Source of the DNA: JBOHNS01 sp050730835 | Lineage (GTDB): Bacteria; Patescibacteriota; Saccharimonadia; Saccharimonadales; UBA4665 | Direction of reading: 5' to 3' | Length of the DNA: 50,389 bases | NCBI GenBank assembly: GCA_050730835.1 | Contig: JBOHNS010000024.1 | Location: 1 to 50,389, forward strand | In this document: positions 22,640 through 32,541 of the stretch, one piece after another | Position numbering within the stretch: position 1 is the first letter of the stretch | Layout of the letters: every line of letters begins with the position of its first letter | Program-made: the position numbers and the translations under genes | Notes under the pieces: generated by a model | Database searches by the model: none | The model's input: only the letters and a program-made list of their open reading frames with translations | What the model was told of the DNA's origin: nothing

Positions 22640-23944
22640 TTAGTTTGTCGAGCCAACCACTTGCCACAGCGGCGCCAGCTGGGTTTGCAGTTCGCGCACC
22701 ATGTCGATGCCGCAGTTGCCGAGAACGCCGAAGCCCCAGACATTTTCGGCAAACATGGCCCGCGCCACATCGACAATATCCTTTTTGGTGACAGCTTGAA
22801 TGCGTTTGGGCACTTGATAATAATCGTCGATGACATCGTCGAAAAAGTAGCGATTGCTGTAGCCATTGGACGTGCCGCCAACGGTTTGGGCGCTGCGCTG
22901 AAACCGGCCCAGCGCGTAGGCTTTGGCGGCCACGATGTCTTTGACAGCCAATTTGCCATTAAAAATTTCGAACAATTCCTGCACGATAATACCAAACAAG
23001 GCCGGCGCATTAGCCGGCATAACCTGTGTGCCAAACCACCAATTGCTAGCCTTTTTCAGCTGAGCGTAGCCAGAATGCATGCCGTAAACCAGTCCGCGCT
23101 CGCGCGCCTTGCCTAAGATTTTCGAATAAAATGTCTCGGTTAATAAAATATTTAAAATGTCGAGCGCGTCCATTTCGCCGTCCGTCATACAGCGCTGCAT
23201 AAACGTATCGATATAAAAATATAAATTTTCGACGCTGGTGTTGCGGATATAAACCGGCTCTTGCAGGCTATGCGGCCGTTCCATCGGCAGCGCCCGCCGA
23301 TTTTTGCCGCGCGGCAAATCAATGTGACTAAATAACATTTCGATAGTTTGGCGACGGCTAGGCGTAATATTGCCGGCCAGCACAAAACGCATATTGCTGG
23401 CCGTATGCGTCCGTTTATAATGCTCGCGAACGTCGTTGCACGCCACATTTGACATAATTTTTAGCCGGTCTTTGTCGGTCTTGGCGGCCAGGCCGTAACG
23501 CTTTCTGAGCATTAAACTTAAATGGCGAAAATGATTATTTGACAAGCTGGTTAGTTCTTCGCGGACGTTACTGTATTCGCTTTTGAATTCTGTTTCTAAA
23601 AACAGCGGCTTGGTGATGGCGACCAGCATTAATTCCTGGATACGCTGCCATTCAAAATCAGCGCATTCGGCTTCGTACGTAATTTCATAAACACTGGTCG
23701 AAGCGTTGGAATAAGCTCCGTTTTTTTCAAACTCGGCGTGAAAATCGCGCGCCCGCGGCAAAAGTTGGTTCGCGCCCAAAAGCACATGCTCCATCAAGTG
23801 CGGCGCTTCCCATTTATTGGACGCCACCAAATATTCGCCGGCCCGAAAATTCATATCGAAGGTCATGACGCTAGCCTCCGGCACGTGCACCAACAGCCCG
23901 CGCGCCCCATTATCCAAAACCAATTCCGTAACGGTATGCTTCAA
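22640..23944 (-). CDS. M16-family zinc metallopeptidase
   Basis: The 434-residue protein has the inverted zinc motif HxxEH as HLMEH at about residues 49-53 and a second Glu downstream in EYSNVREELTSL, so the catalytic set is complete. Two M16 half-domains are visible (about 1-220 and 221-434), typical of pitrilysin or processing-peptidase-like proteins. No signal peptide is seen, suggesting cytoplasmic action. Translation likely starts at TTG (23944), with GGAGG nine bases upstream. M16 genes often occur as an active/inactive pair; here only one is present. It lies 25 bases upstream of prfB. Confidence 0.92.
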   Translation of the reverse strand: MKHTVTELVLDNGARGLLVHVPEASVMTFDMNFRAGEYLVASNKWEAPHLMEHVLLGANQLLPRARDFHAEFEKNGAYSNASTSVYEITYEAECADFEWQRIQELMLVAITKPLFLETEFKSEYSNVREELTSLSNNHFRHLSLMLRKRYGLAAKTDKDRLKIMSNVACNDVREHYKRTHTASNMRFVLAGNITPSRRQTIEMLFSHIDLPRGKNRRALPMERPHSLQEPVYIRNTSVENLYFYIDTFMQRCMTDGEMDALDILNILLTETFYSKILGKARERGLVYGMHSGYAQLKKASNWWFGTQVMPANAPALFGIIVQELFEIFNGKLAVKDIVAAKAYALGRFQRSAQTVGGTSNGYSNRYFFDDVIDDYYQVPKRIQAVTKKDIVDVARAMFAENVWGFGVLGNCGIDMVRELQTQLAPLWQVVGSTN

Positions 23945-24039
23945 ACTAAAAAACCTCCGTTTATAATCGCCTAAAAAGCTTTATCTACTCTACCACATTC
24001 ATCACCTGGCAGCATAGAATTTGGAAGTTGGATTTTCCA

Positions 24040-24155
24040 TTTTCCAATTCTCGTTTATTATTTAGGGCTCGTTTGAGAAATGAAAAATGTGAATCGGTAA
24101 ATGCAAGTTTATAGTTTCACGAGCGCAGCTTATGGCTAGCCACTAACTACTACTC
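24040..24155. repeat. Composite repeat element (class A core) between the M16 peptidase and secA
   Basis: The core GAGCGCAGCT at 24121-24130 repeats the one at 8540-8549. It is preceded by TATAGTTT and followed by CACTAACTACTACT-like units, and the left side holds TTTTCCAT / TTCCAATT runs like those at 6950-6985. The roughly 215-base gap contains no gene that I can support. Confidence 0.45.
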
Positions 24156-24161
24156 AATAAA

Positions 24162-26801
24162 TTATTTCCGTTTGCGGGCTTTGGCTTTGCGCTGACGTTC
24201 GGCTTTGTTGGATTTTTTGCGGGCTTTTACAGATTGTTGTTTTTTGGTGGCCGTGGCGGTCATCGTAGCAACGGATTCGCCGCGGTTGGCTGATAGAAAG
24301 TCGGCTGCTTCGAATTCTTCGTCAGCGTCAATGATTTGGCCGGCATTGCCGATGGAACCGCGGGCAGCCCGAGTTAAGTCGGTTTCGGTCGCGCGCTCCA
24401 AATCTTCTTCTGGAATCGGCTCGGCGGTAAACAGCCCGTATAAAACTTGGTTGCGCAGCGTGCCCTGCATAGTCTCGAACATTTCCTGGCCCTGGCGGCG
24501 GTATTCGACCAGCGGGTCGCGCTGGCCAACGCTCATCCAGTGGATGCCGTTGCGCAAATGATCCATGTTTTCCAGATGCTGCATCCATAAATTGTCGAGA
24601 ATTTGCAGGAAAAAGTCGCGCTCGACTTTGCGCATAATTTCCGGCGTAAAGGCTTGCTCGCGCGCGGCGTAAAATTCTTTGGCTTCTTGGTTTAAAGTTT
24701 CCCCAAATTTATCGGACGTCGTATCAAACAAGCGATCCAGCGTGGCATCGTCAAACGGAAAAGTTTCTTTGACAACATCCTCAAAATCATCGCTCGTAAT
24801 TAACGGCGAAGCGGCCAGGGCCCTGGCTTGGTCTTCGATAAAAATCATAATCCGTTTTTTGATTTCGATAGCTTCCAGCACTTCGCGGCGCATGTCATAG
24901 ACGGCTTTGCGGTGCCGGTTCATAACATCGTCGTACTGTACGACGTTTTTGCGCTGGTCAAAATGCAGACCTTCGACCTTTTTTTGCGAGGCTTCCAGAC
25001 TGCGCGAAATTACCCGATTTTCAATGGGCGTGTCCTCGTCGACTTTCAGCCGCTCCATCATGCCAGCAATCCGGTCGCCGCCGAAAATACGCATCAAATC
25101 ATCATCGGTGCTGACAAAAAATTGCGTCGTGCCCGGATCGCCCTGACGGCCGGCGCGGCCGCGCAGCTGGTTGTCGATGCGTCGCGATTCGTGGCGCTCG
25201 GATCCTAGTACAAAAAGGCCGCCTAGCTCTTTGATACCTTTGCCGAGCACAATATCCGTGCCGCGTCCGGCGATGTTGGTGGCCAGCGTCACGGCGCCTT
25301 TTTCGCCGGCTTTAGCCACAATGGCTGCTTCTTTTTCGTTAGATTTGGCGTTTAGCATTTGGTGCGGCACGCCTTCTTTTGTCAAAAGTTTGCTCAAGGC
25401 TTCATTTTTTTCGATTGACACGGTGCCGATCAAAACTGGCTGGCCTTTGGCATTCAAAGTTTTAACTTCGCGCGCGATGGCGCGAAATTTGCCGGCCTCA
25501 CTTTTATAAATCCGATCAGAGCGATCATGGCGCACTAGTGGCCGGTTGGACGGAATGTCCAGCACTTCTAATTTATAAATTTGATGAAATTCCTCGGCTT
25601 CGGTGACAGCCGTGCCGGTCATGCCCGATAATTTTTCGTACAAACGGAAGTAATTCTGGAAACTAATGGTCGCGAGCGTCATCGATTCCTGCTGGACTTC
25701 GACGCCTTCTTTGGCCTCAATCGCTTGGTGCAAACCTTCGTTATAGCGCCGTCCGGGCAGCAGCCGGCCGGTAAATTCATCAACAATAATTATTTCGCCA
25801 TCTTTAGAAACAACATAATCTTTATCGAGTTTGAATAAAGTTTCGGCACGCAAAGCTTGCTCCAGGTGATACAGTGTCCGGATGTTTTCGGTGGCGTAGA
25901 GCGATTGCAGTCCCAGAATTTTCTGGATTTTTTCGACGCCTTCGTCGGTCAGCACGACTGATTTTTGCTTTTCGTCTTTTTCGTAATGCTCCGGTTTTAG
26001 TTGGCGGGCGACTTTGGCAAATTGGTCGTAAGCGCTGCCAGTCGTGACGCTGGGCGCGGAAATAATCAGCGGCGTGCGCGCTTCGTCGATCAAAATCGAA
26101 TCGACCTCGTCGACAATCACAAAATTCAGCTCGCGCTGCGCCAGCTGCTCGACTTCGCGCACCATATTATCGCGCAAATAATCAAAGCCGAATTCGTTGT
26201 TGGTGCCATAAGTCACATCAGCCAAATAGGCGTCTTGCCGGCTGCACGGTTTCAAATGTTTCAGCCGCTCGTCGTCGTGTTTTTGGTTGCTAAAATTTTT
26301 GTCATAAATAAAAGATTGTTCGGCGATGATAACGCCAACTTTCAGACTCAAAAAATCATAAATCTCGGCCATCCAACCGGCATCGCGCTGCGCCAAATAT
26401 TCGTTGACGGTAACGACGTGCACGCCTTTTCCACCCAGCGCGTTCAAATAAACCGGCAGCGTAGACACCAAAGTTTTACCCTCGCCAGTTTTCATTTCGG
26501 TGACATTGCCTTCGTGCAACGCGATGCCGCCGATCAGCTGCACATCGTAGTGGCGCTGGCCAAGCGTGCGCGTGGCGACCTCGCGCACCAGCGCAAAGGC
26601 ATCCGGCAAAATGGTGTCCAGTGATTGTTTGGCCAGCCGCTTTTTGAGTTCGGCCGTTTGTGCCGCCAATTGCTTGTCGGTCATTTTTTGATATTTATCC
26701 GCCAAATTATTGACGTCTTTGGCGCGCCTTTTGAGCCGCCGCAAAGTCTTAGTTTGCGTATCACCCAGAATTTTTTTGACAAATTTATTATTAACAGCCA
26801 C
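24162..26801 (-). CDS. secA: Preprotein translocase ATPase SecA
   Basis: The 879-residue motor drives proteins through SecYEG. Visible parts are the DEAD-type Walker A MKTGEGKTLVSTLPVYLN, Walker B DEVDSILIDEARTPLIIS, the preprotein-binding region, the second helicase domain with GTVSIEKNEALSKLL, GRAGRQGDPG, and the helical scaffold. The C-terminus ends in a Lys/Arg-rich tail without the CxCx8C[CH] zinc finger that binds SecB, as expected where SecB is absent. The start appears to be GTG at 26801. The frame is intact despite the decayed gene just downstream. Confidence 0.97.
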   Translation of the reverse strand: MAVNNKFVKKILGDTQTKTLRRLKRRAKDVNNLADKYQKMTDKQLAAQTAELKKRLAKQSLDTILPDAFALVREVATRTLGQRHYDVQLIGGIALHEGNVTEMKTGEGKTLVSTLPVYLNALGGKGVHVVTVNEYLAQRDAGWMAEIYDFLSLKVGVIIAEQSFIYDKNFSNQKHDDERLKHLKPCSRQDAYLADVTYGTNNEFGFDYLRDNMVREVEQLAQRELNFVIVDEVDSILIDEARTPLIISAPSVTTGSAYDQFAKVARQLKPEHYEKDEKQKSVVLTDEGVEKIQKILGLQSLYATENIRTLYHLEQALRAETLFKLDKDYVVSKDGEIIIVDEFTGRLLPGRRYNEGLHQAIEAKEGVEVQQESMTLATISFQNYFRLYEKLSGMTGTAVTEAEEFHQIYKLEVLDIPSNRPLVRHDRSDRIYKSEAGKFRAIAREVKTLNAKGQPVLIGTVSIEKNEALSKLLTKEGVPHQMLNAKSNEKEAAIVAKAGEKGAVTLATNIAGRGTDIVLGKGIKELGGLFVLGSERHESRRIDNQLRGRAGRQGDPGTTQFFVSTDDDLMRIFGGDRIAGMMERLKVDEDTPIENRVISRSLEASQKKVEGLHFDQRKNVVQYDDVMNRHRKAVYDMRREVLEAIEIKKRIMIFIEDQARALAASPLITSDDFEDVVKETFPFDDATLDRLFDTTSDKFGETLNQEAKEFYAAREQAFTPEIMRKVERDFFLQILDNLWMQHLENMDHLRNGIHWMSVGQRDPLVEYRRQGQEMFETMQGTLRNQVLYGLFTAEPIPEEDLERATETDLTRAARGSIGNAGQIIDADEEFEAADFLSANRGESVATMTATATKKQQSVKARKKSNKAERQRKAKARKRK

Positions 26802-26966
26802 GCTTTTTCAGATATGTCTCCATTAATTTACTTGTAAGATGTAATTCAAAATCTATTCTAACTCTTTTCGGCTAAAAAATGAAGCTCTTTATGGGTCATA
26901 GCTATAACCTAGCCTGTTTCATAAAAAGAGTCGCTAGAAAACGTTAGACGTGAAAAATGTCTGAAA

Positions 26967-29213
26967 CTAAATCAATTTCCGTTGGCGCTCGGCATCTGTG
27001 TAAATATTTTCATTGATTGGCGGCACGGCATCCGCTTTTGGCAAGTGGCTAATGTTGACATACGTGTAACCTTCGCCGATATGTACGTTTTTAATAGCTA
27101 AATCGGGGTGTTCTTCTAGGTATTGTTGCCAGGCTTTTTTGTATAATTCGGTAATTTTACCAATATCCCGACCTTCGTTGACTTCAATATTGTCTAGCAC
27201 CAAAACGTCTGGATATTTAGGATTAACATACATAAATGACTGGGCGGCTAAGCTACCATTCAGCGCGTAGAGAGCCATGAATCCGGCGTCCGGGTTTTTG
27301 TAACCGGCTTTGATACAGCTGTTTGATACTCCGTTAATAGTCATGCAGCAGCCGGTGTCTTCGCCGATAGTAAAGCCGCGCGGGTCGTCGCCAGCCAAGA
27401 CTTCAAAACGGTAGCTCTTGACGTCAGCCTCATCGGCTTTAACGTTGATACTATCGGCCGGCACTACTTTCGGCTGGCCTTCAGCTTTTGCTAGCCAGCG
27501 CTTGGCTTTTCCGATGGCTTTGATTGTATTATTTACGCTCTGCACACGACCAAGTTCACTGCGCCATTTTTGCCAGCGCTCGCTTAGCAATTCGTCTTTG
27601 CTAATTCCTTCTGGCAACAGGGCTTCGGCCATAGAATCAACCGTTATACGAAAAGCATTTTCTTGCTGCCACAATAAAACAGCGCTCAGCGAATCTTTCA
27701 CACCATTAGCCAGCGCCATCGGCCGGGTCACCCCAGGCTTTGACTAATTTGGCGCTCGGCGCCGTGGCATGGCGCAACAGCCAGCTTTGCGTGTCGTCAA
27801 TGTAGGTTTGGCGATTATGCCCAATTTCTAATAATTGGCTAATAGATTCGGTGATAGCACCGGCATCTTCTGGTAGTTGTTGGTTAAGGTTCACTAGATA
27901 TTCTTGGATGCCTTGCCATAGTTCGTCTTTTGGCGTTTTGCCAACAGTTTGCTGACCCTTGCCGCGGCGTTCGGTTATAAATTTGCTGTAGTATTCGTCA
28001 AAAGATTTCTCGGCCAGTTCTAGCAGTGAGCCATTAGCCTGATCAAATAATTCCGCGTTTCCTAAATTACGAGCCATCAAGCTATAGACATAACGGCTGG
28101 CATGATCGGTAAATAACGTATCGAGTTTTTGGTCTTTACTAGGCAAATTTAATCGGGCACGCAATTCTGGAGCTGCTTGATAAATTTGTTTGAGTAGATT
28201 TTGCTCCAGCTTTGGATCTTGGTTGTTAACTTCAGCTTTAGCTAATAGTTCTTCCGGCGGCAAATCCGGACTGCCAGCCGCTAGAGCTTGTATCCGACTA
28301 GCGTCATAGTCTTTTTCCGGTACTTTAAATTCGCTCAACCACTGCGAAGCGTCATGTAAATCATCTTCATCTGCTACTTGCTCCAAGCGCAAGCCGATGA
28401 TCTGCCCAATCGCCGCCTTGAGCCAGCCATCACCCATATCTTGATAGGCAAAATCGGCATACCACTCGTATTGGACACGCCGGTTTTGGTCTTGCGGAAA
28501 TTCTCGAATTGGCTCGCCAAACTTTTCACCTAGCTTAGCTAACTGGCCTTCAGAAAAGCCGTGAAAACGATGCAAATTATTACGAACACCACGAACTTGA
28601 CCGGCAGTTTCCACTAATCTTTCGCAAGTGGAGGCGGTCAGGCCGGTGAATTTGTCTATGTATGCGACTACGGCATAACCTTCGCCGGCGTCAATTAGCT
28701 TATCGGCAAATTGGTGGTCTAGGCCTGGAACTTGTCTAGGTTTTTGGCTACGTTTTCGAATACATAACGACCTCGGCCAGCGTCAATTAGCTTATCAAAA
28801 TCGGTGAGCGTCAAGCTTTCTGTGCTGTCTGGGTCGTCAAGTATATTGTTTATTTCTTTCAGGCTTTTTGCGGGTATTTGCTCGGCAGCTGGTGCTTGCG
28901 AACTGGTTGACGGTAGCTCCGGACTGGCCATAGTTTCCGCGGTTGCTGATGTGGCTGGAGTCGGACTGGCTGGCTGAAACACTTCTGGGTACTCACCTAA
29001 CTTTTCGCCTAAACCGCGGCGGCTTAGATAATTAGCGATGTGTGATCGCAATGCTAGGTGATAATTATGCGGATTATTAACCACGTCATCTAGTAAATCT
29101 TCCGGCGTTAACTCGCCACTATCAACAGAGTCTTCTGTGCCAAGCATTGCCTGCAGGTCGGCATTCGGCTCAGCTGGCAGTTTAGACTCTTGGGGCATTT
29201 CTTCGTACGGCAT
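26967..29213 (-). pseudogene. Decayed ~745-aa gene with two compensating frameshifts, unknown family
   Basis: Three open segments follow each other: 29213-28719, about 28725-27706 and 27731-26967. The first ends FDKLIDAGRG...NLDKFQ, and the second frame continues, without a start codon, as GLDHQFADKLIDAGEGYAVV. That is a repeat of the same unit, so they were one protein. A missing base near 28724 (GG for GGG) shifts the frame, and an extra base in the GGGG run near 27731 restores it. The C-terminal part contains FTIGEDTGCCMTINGVSN and LNGSLAAQSFMYVNPKY, which recalls an acetyltransferase-like fold, but I cannot name it. A Ser/Pro/Thr-rich linker lies near residues 85-115 of the first segment. 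Alternatives are three coupled genes or assembly errors. Confidence 0.65.
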
Positions 29214-29311
29214 GTTTTTATTTTAGCTTTATGGTTTTAGTATAACAATTTGATATAAAAAGACAATGCCATAGCTATAGCTAAATCAAAAAGTTAAGCT
29301 AAAAGCTGATT

Positions 29312-29674
29312 TTAGAAACGTGAATTTTTGAATTTGGCGCCCAGCCGGCGGTAAATTTTCGGATCGCCGTGCGTCTGTTTGTATTTTTTGAACTGATTTT
29401 CCAGTTTATTTTCGACGATGTCGACGGCCGCGTAAATATTAATGGTGCTCTCCTCGATGCGGATAGTTTCGTGCGGCAGCTGAGCCACGACTTCGCAGAT
29501 ACAGTGTTTTTTGTCTTTGGCTTTGATTTGTTTCAGCTTAACTTCAGCGTGCAAATCAGCGCGGTGCTGGCGCGGCAAAAAGCGATCACAGCGACCAATT
29601 TTATTCTCGACATATTTTTTTAATTTATCGCCGACCTCCATGTGCACACCCGAAATTTCTAATCGTTCAACCAT
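29312..29674 (-). CDS. hpf: Ribosome hibernation factor HPF/RaiA (short form)
   Basis: The 120-residue protein matches the short HPF/YfiA family. It has an N-terminal strand MVERLEISGVHMEVGDKLKKY, ENKIGRCDRFLP, an alternating-charge segment and the IYAAVDIVENKLENQFKKYK helix. It binds in the 30S A/P sites and preserves idle ribosomes. The C-terminal dimerisation domain of long HPF is missing, so it should favour 70S silencing without strong dimers or work with another factor. AAAGGAGG lies just upstream of the ATG, one of the strongest ribosome sites here. serS lies 22 bases downstream. Confidence 0.93.
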   Translation of the reverse strand: MVERLEISGVHMEVGDKLKKYVENKIGRCDRFLPRQHRADLHAEVKLKQIKAKDKKHCICEVVAQLPHETIRIEESTINIYAAVDIVENKLENQFKKYKQTHGDPKIYRRLGAKFKNSRF

Positions 29675-29696
29675 TTTTTGGCCTCCTTTATTTTAA

Positions 29697-30941
29697 TTAA
29701 ATTTCACTTTTGCCGCCCATAAACGGCCGTAGAACTTCTGGAATCATGACTTTGCCCTGCGGCGTTTGGAAATTTTCGATAATGGCGACCAGCGAGCGCG
29801 CCAGCGCCGCGGCCGTGCCATTGAGCGAATGCAGCATTTCAATTTGGCCGCTTTTGCGGCGCACGCGGATATTCAAATTGCGCGTTTGGTAATCGGTGCA
29901 GTTAGAGCAACTGGTCAATTCGCGGTATGTCCCGTCGACCGGCGACCAATATTCAATGTCGTATTTTTTGGCGGCCGGCGCGCCCAAATCGCCGCTGGCG
30001 ATATTGATAATATGATATGGGATACCGATGGTTTGCCATAATTGTTCTTGGGTATTAAGCAGCTGCTCGTGCATTGCTTGGCTGTTCTCGGGCAGGCAAA
30101 AGGCGTACATTTCCAGCTTGTTAAACTGATGCACGCGGAATAAACCGTGCGTGTGTTTGCCGTACGTGCCGGCTTCTTTGCGGTAGCACGGGCTCAAGGC
30201 CACGTACATTAGCGGCAAATTGGCTTCGTCCAATATTTCATCCGCGTGATAGCCGGTCAGTGGGATTTCGGCCGTGGCGATTAATGACAAATCCTCGCCG
30301 TCGATGCCATATTCGTCGCTTTGCTCGCTGCTACGCGGCGCAAAACCGGTGCCCGTCAAAATCCGGCTAGACACCATATGCGGCACTGTCATAAATTGGA
30401 AGCCTTTTTGGATGACAAACTGCAACGCGAATTGCGTAACGGCGTTTTCCAAGAGCGCCAAATCGCCCGTCAAATAATAAAATTTATTGCCAGCCACCTT
30501 GGCTCCGCGCTCAAAATCCAGCCAACCGCGCTCGCTCGCCAGCTGCAAATGATCTTTAGCGCCAGCGGTTTGGGCACCAACTTTTTTGATTTCCAGGCTC
30601 GCGTCTTCGCCGCCAATCGGCACACCGTCAAACTGCAAATTCGGCACCGATTTTAATAATTTTTGATAATCATTTTCCACCGGCTGTAGCTCATTTTCCA
30701 GCTCAGAAATTTTAGTTTTTAAGGTTTTGCCCTGTTCAATTTGCTCTGGGCCAGGTTTAGATTGCTTTAACTTAGCGGCTAGTTCATTGCGCTTTGCCCG
30801 AACCTCGTCAATCTGGCCCAGCAACCCGCGGCGCTTTTCGTCCAAATCCAAAAGCCGCACTACATCAACTTGATAGCCCTTTTGCCGCGACTTAATTTCA
30901 ACTGTTTCGCGGTTATCCCGAATAAACTGAATATCTAACAT
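29697..30941 (-). CDS. serS: Seryl-tRNA synthetase
   Basis: The 414-residue class II synthetase starts MLDIQFIRDNRETVEI and has the long N-terminal coiled-coil arm (about 30-100) that grips the tRNA-Ser variable arm. Class II motifs follow: ATAEIPLTGYH, the motif 2 region with CYRKEAGTYGKHTHGLFRVHQF, and motif 3 near SLNGTAAALARSLVAIIE. It also supplies seryl-tRNA for selenocysteine where used, but there is no sign of that here. Length is normal. A TATAAT at 30955-30950 ends eight bases before the ATG. Confidence 0.97.
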   Translation of the reverse strand: MLDIQFIRDNRETVEIKSRQKGYQVDVVRLLDLDEKRRGLLGQIDEVRAKRNELAAKLKQSKPGPEQIEQGKTLKTKISELENELQPVENDYQKLLKSVPNLQFDGVPIGGEDASLEIKKVGAQTAGAKDHLQLASERGWLDFERGAKVAGNKFYYLTGDLALLENAVTQFALQFVIQKGFQFMTVPHMVSSRILTGTGFAPRSSEQSDEYGIDGEDLSLIATAEIPLTGYHADEILDEANLPLMYVALSPCYRKEAGTYGKHTHGLFRVHQFNKLEMYAFCLPENSQAMHEQLLNTQEQLWQTIGIPYHIINIASGDLGAPAAKKYDIEYWSPVDGTYRELTSCSNCTDYQTRNLNIRVRRKSGQIEMLHSLNGTAAALARSLVAIIENFQTPQGKVMIPEVLRPFMGGKSEI

Positions 30942-30955
30942 TATGCTACATTATA
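30939..30955 (-). promoter_or_regulatory. Leaderless promoter of serS
   Basis: TATAAT at 30955-30950 on the minus strand is followed after eight bases by the ATG at 30941. No Shine-Dalgarno sequence is seen. Confidence 0.5.
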
Positions 30956-31039
30956 AACCACTTGTTACAGATTAATCGTCAATTTATCTTACTAAAATCC
31001 GTACTGGCGTTGATTTATTGTCTTATAAATGATTAGTTT

Positions 31040-31822
31040 TTAAGTTTTTAGCGCCTTAAGCGTAAGTTCTGTGCGCTGGCGGGCGTAGCTGCAAAAATCG
31101 CAAGCGCCGCCCATAGCGGCCATGCCGACCGCGGGCATGTCGTTTTCTAGGCAGTATTTCATTTTTTCTAAAGTCGGCTCGATCCAGCCGTCGTCACCCA
31201 AGTATGGAATTAATTTGGTTGTAAACTCTAATTTATTATCAAATCCAGCGGCGTCCATTCGGGCGTTGGTGTAGACAAAATAGCCAGTTTTGCTAACGGT
31301 AAAACCGTTACGTCTTAGCAGCCATTGATAAATTTCGATTTGCCGTTTGTAGCTGATTTGCCAGTCGCTGTCAATATTAACTTCTTTATTTTTGCTGGTA
31401 GCCTTGTAATCAACCACGATTAATTCGCCGGCCGGATTAACCCAAACGTCATCTATCGCGCCAAAAACATGCAAATTAGTTGACTGATGAATTATGTCTA
31501 CTCCCGCATTGTTTCCAAGAGCTTGTCGCCACTTTTCCAAGTTGGCGTTTTGGTATGGCACAGCTTCAATTTTATTATCGAGCATAATCGGGTGCGGCGT
31601 GCCGGCCTCGCGGTGTTTATCAAATTCTTTTTTGAATAATTCGTCGATGGTTTTATTGATGTTAAAAGGCGGACCGCTGGGGCGTTTGATTTTCAGCCGC
31701 TCGTCCAGCCAAAAACAGCGCGGACACTGCATAAATAATTCAATTTTGCTGCGCGATAACTTAAACGCCGCCGATTGCCCCGGTTGATACGGCTGGCTGC
31801 GCTGTCGAAAATAATTTGCCAT
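31040..31822 (-). CDS. PD-(D/E)XK nuclease, RecB/Cas4-like with four Cys
   Basis: The 260-residue protein has the nuclease core in GAIDDVWVNPAGELIVVDYK (metal-binding Asp, then D-Y-K) and a following QIEIY helix, matching the QxxxY motif of RecB/Cas4 nucleases. Cysteines occur as CPRC (C33, C36) and CDFC (C241, C244), at the two ends as in Cas4 and AddB, where they hold a 4Fe-4S cluster. The arrangement here is two plus two, not one plus three. The N-terminus LSRSKIELFMQCPRCFWLDE is typical of this family. There are no cas genes nearby, so a DNA repair or end-processing role is likelier. Confidence 0.85.
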   Translation of the reverse strand: MANYFRQRSQPYQPGQSAAFKLSRSKIELFMQCPRCFWLDERLKIKRPSGPPFNINKTIDELFKKEFDKHREAGTPHPIMLDNKIEAVPYQNANLEKWRQALGNNAGVDIIHQSTNLHVFGAIDDVWVNPAGELIVVDYKATSKNKEVNIDSDWQISYKRQIEIYQWLLRRNGFTVSKTGYFVYTNARMDAAGFDNKLEFTTKLIPYLGDDGWIEPTLEKMKYCLENDMPAVGMAAMGGACDFCSYARQRTELTLKALKT

Positions 31823-31896
31823 TCTAGGTTTATTGTAACAGCTTGCGCCAAGTTATTGTCTTAAACTATTTTTTAAAGCAGCAATTTAATTTTAAA

Positions 31897-32538
31897 CTAG
31901 CCTGATTGTACTAGCTCGATAATATCATTCGGGTGCCTAGCGATACCGCTAGGTCGCGTTTTGGCTAGCGCCGACTGGTTAGAAAAACCCCACGCAACCG
32001 CTATGGCTTTGAGGCCGGCCGACTGAGCGGCCAGCATATCGCGCGGCTCATCGCCAATATAAACACAATCTAATGGTGCCCAGTTATGCCGGTTCAACAA
32101 CTTAATTATCGCCCGCCGTTTGCCGCCAATGCCAGAGCCGCCCTTGACGGAAACAAAATATTTTTTAAGCTTGTGTTCCATCAAAAATAAATCAACGTTG
32201 TGCGCCGAATTGGTGCTAATAATAAACAGCTGGTAGCCGTTTTTGTGCAGCCTTTTGATGACCTCGGGCATGCCCGTAAATACCGGCACCAAATTAATCC
32301 GCTGGCTCATCAGGCGCCGGCCGCGAGCTAGCAGCCGCGGCACTTGCCACCATTTGATGCCAACGATGCGCCCAACTTCGCTCGGCTTCATGGTTTTAAA
32401 ATGATTGATCTCGGCTTGGCTAAATTCTTGGCGGCAATCCGTCAAATCATAAAATATTTTACTAATAACCGAAAAACTATCGCCAATCGTGCCGTCAAAA
32501 TCAAAAATTATTACCGGTTTTTGCGATTTTGATTTCAT
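31897..32538 (-). CDS. HAD-superfamily phosphatase (phosphoglycolate phosphatase-like)
   Basis: The 213-residue hydrolase carries HAD motif I FDFDGTIGDS (nucleophile and acid Asp at the N-terminus), motif II LFIISTNSA, motif III Lys in the KYFVSVKGG region, and motif IV YIGDEPRDMLAA. An alpha-helical cap between motifs I and II marks subfamily I, which includes phosphoglycolate phosphatases and pyrophosphatases. The substrate cannot be read from sequence. The ATG is three bases after the stop of the heliorhodopsin-like gene, so the two are almost certainly co-translated. Confidence 0.92.
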   Translation of the reverse strand: MKSKSQKPVIIFDFDGTIGDSFSVISKIFYDLTDCRQEFSQAEINHFKTMKPSEVGRIVGIKWWQVPRLLARGRRLMSQRINLVPVFTGMPEVIKRLHKNGYQLFIISTNSAHNVDLFLMEHKLKKYFVSVKGGSGIGGKRRAIIKLLNRHNWAPLDCVYIGDEPRDMLAAQSAGLKAIAVAWGFSNQSALAKTRPSGIARHPNDIIELVQSG

Positions 32539-32541
32539 AGA

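Noticed and set aside
26802..26966. SecM-like leader peptide upstream of secA
   Set aside because: A 12-codon ATG frame exists, but it has no ribosome site, no arrest-like motif and no overlap with secA.
26967..29213. Programmed -1/+1 frameshifting in the broken gene
   Set aside because: No slippery heptamer or downstream structure was seen at either junction; mutation or sequence error is simpler.
31040..31822. Cas4 of a CRISPR system
   Set aside because: No cas1/cas2 or repeat array in the window, and the Cys layout differs from Cas4.
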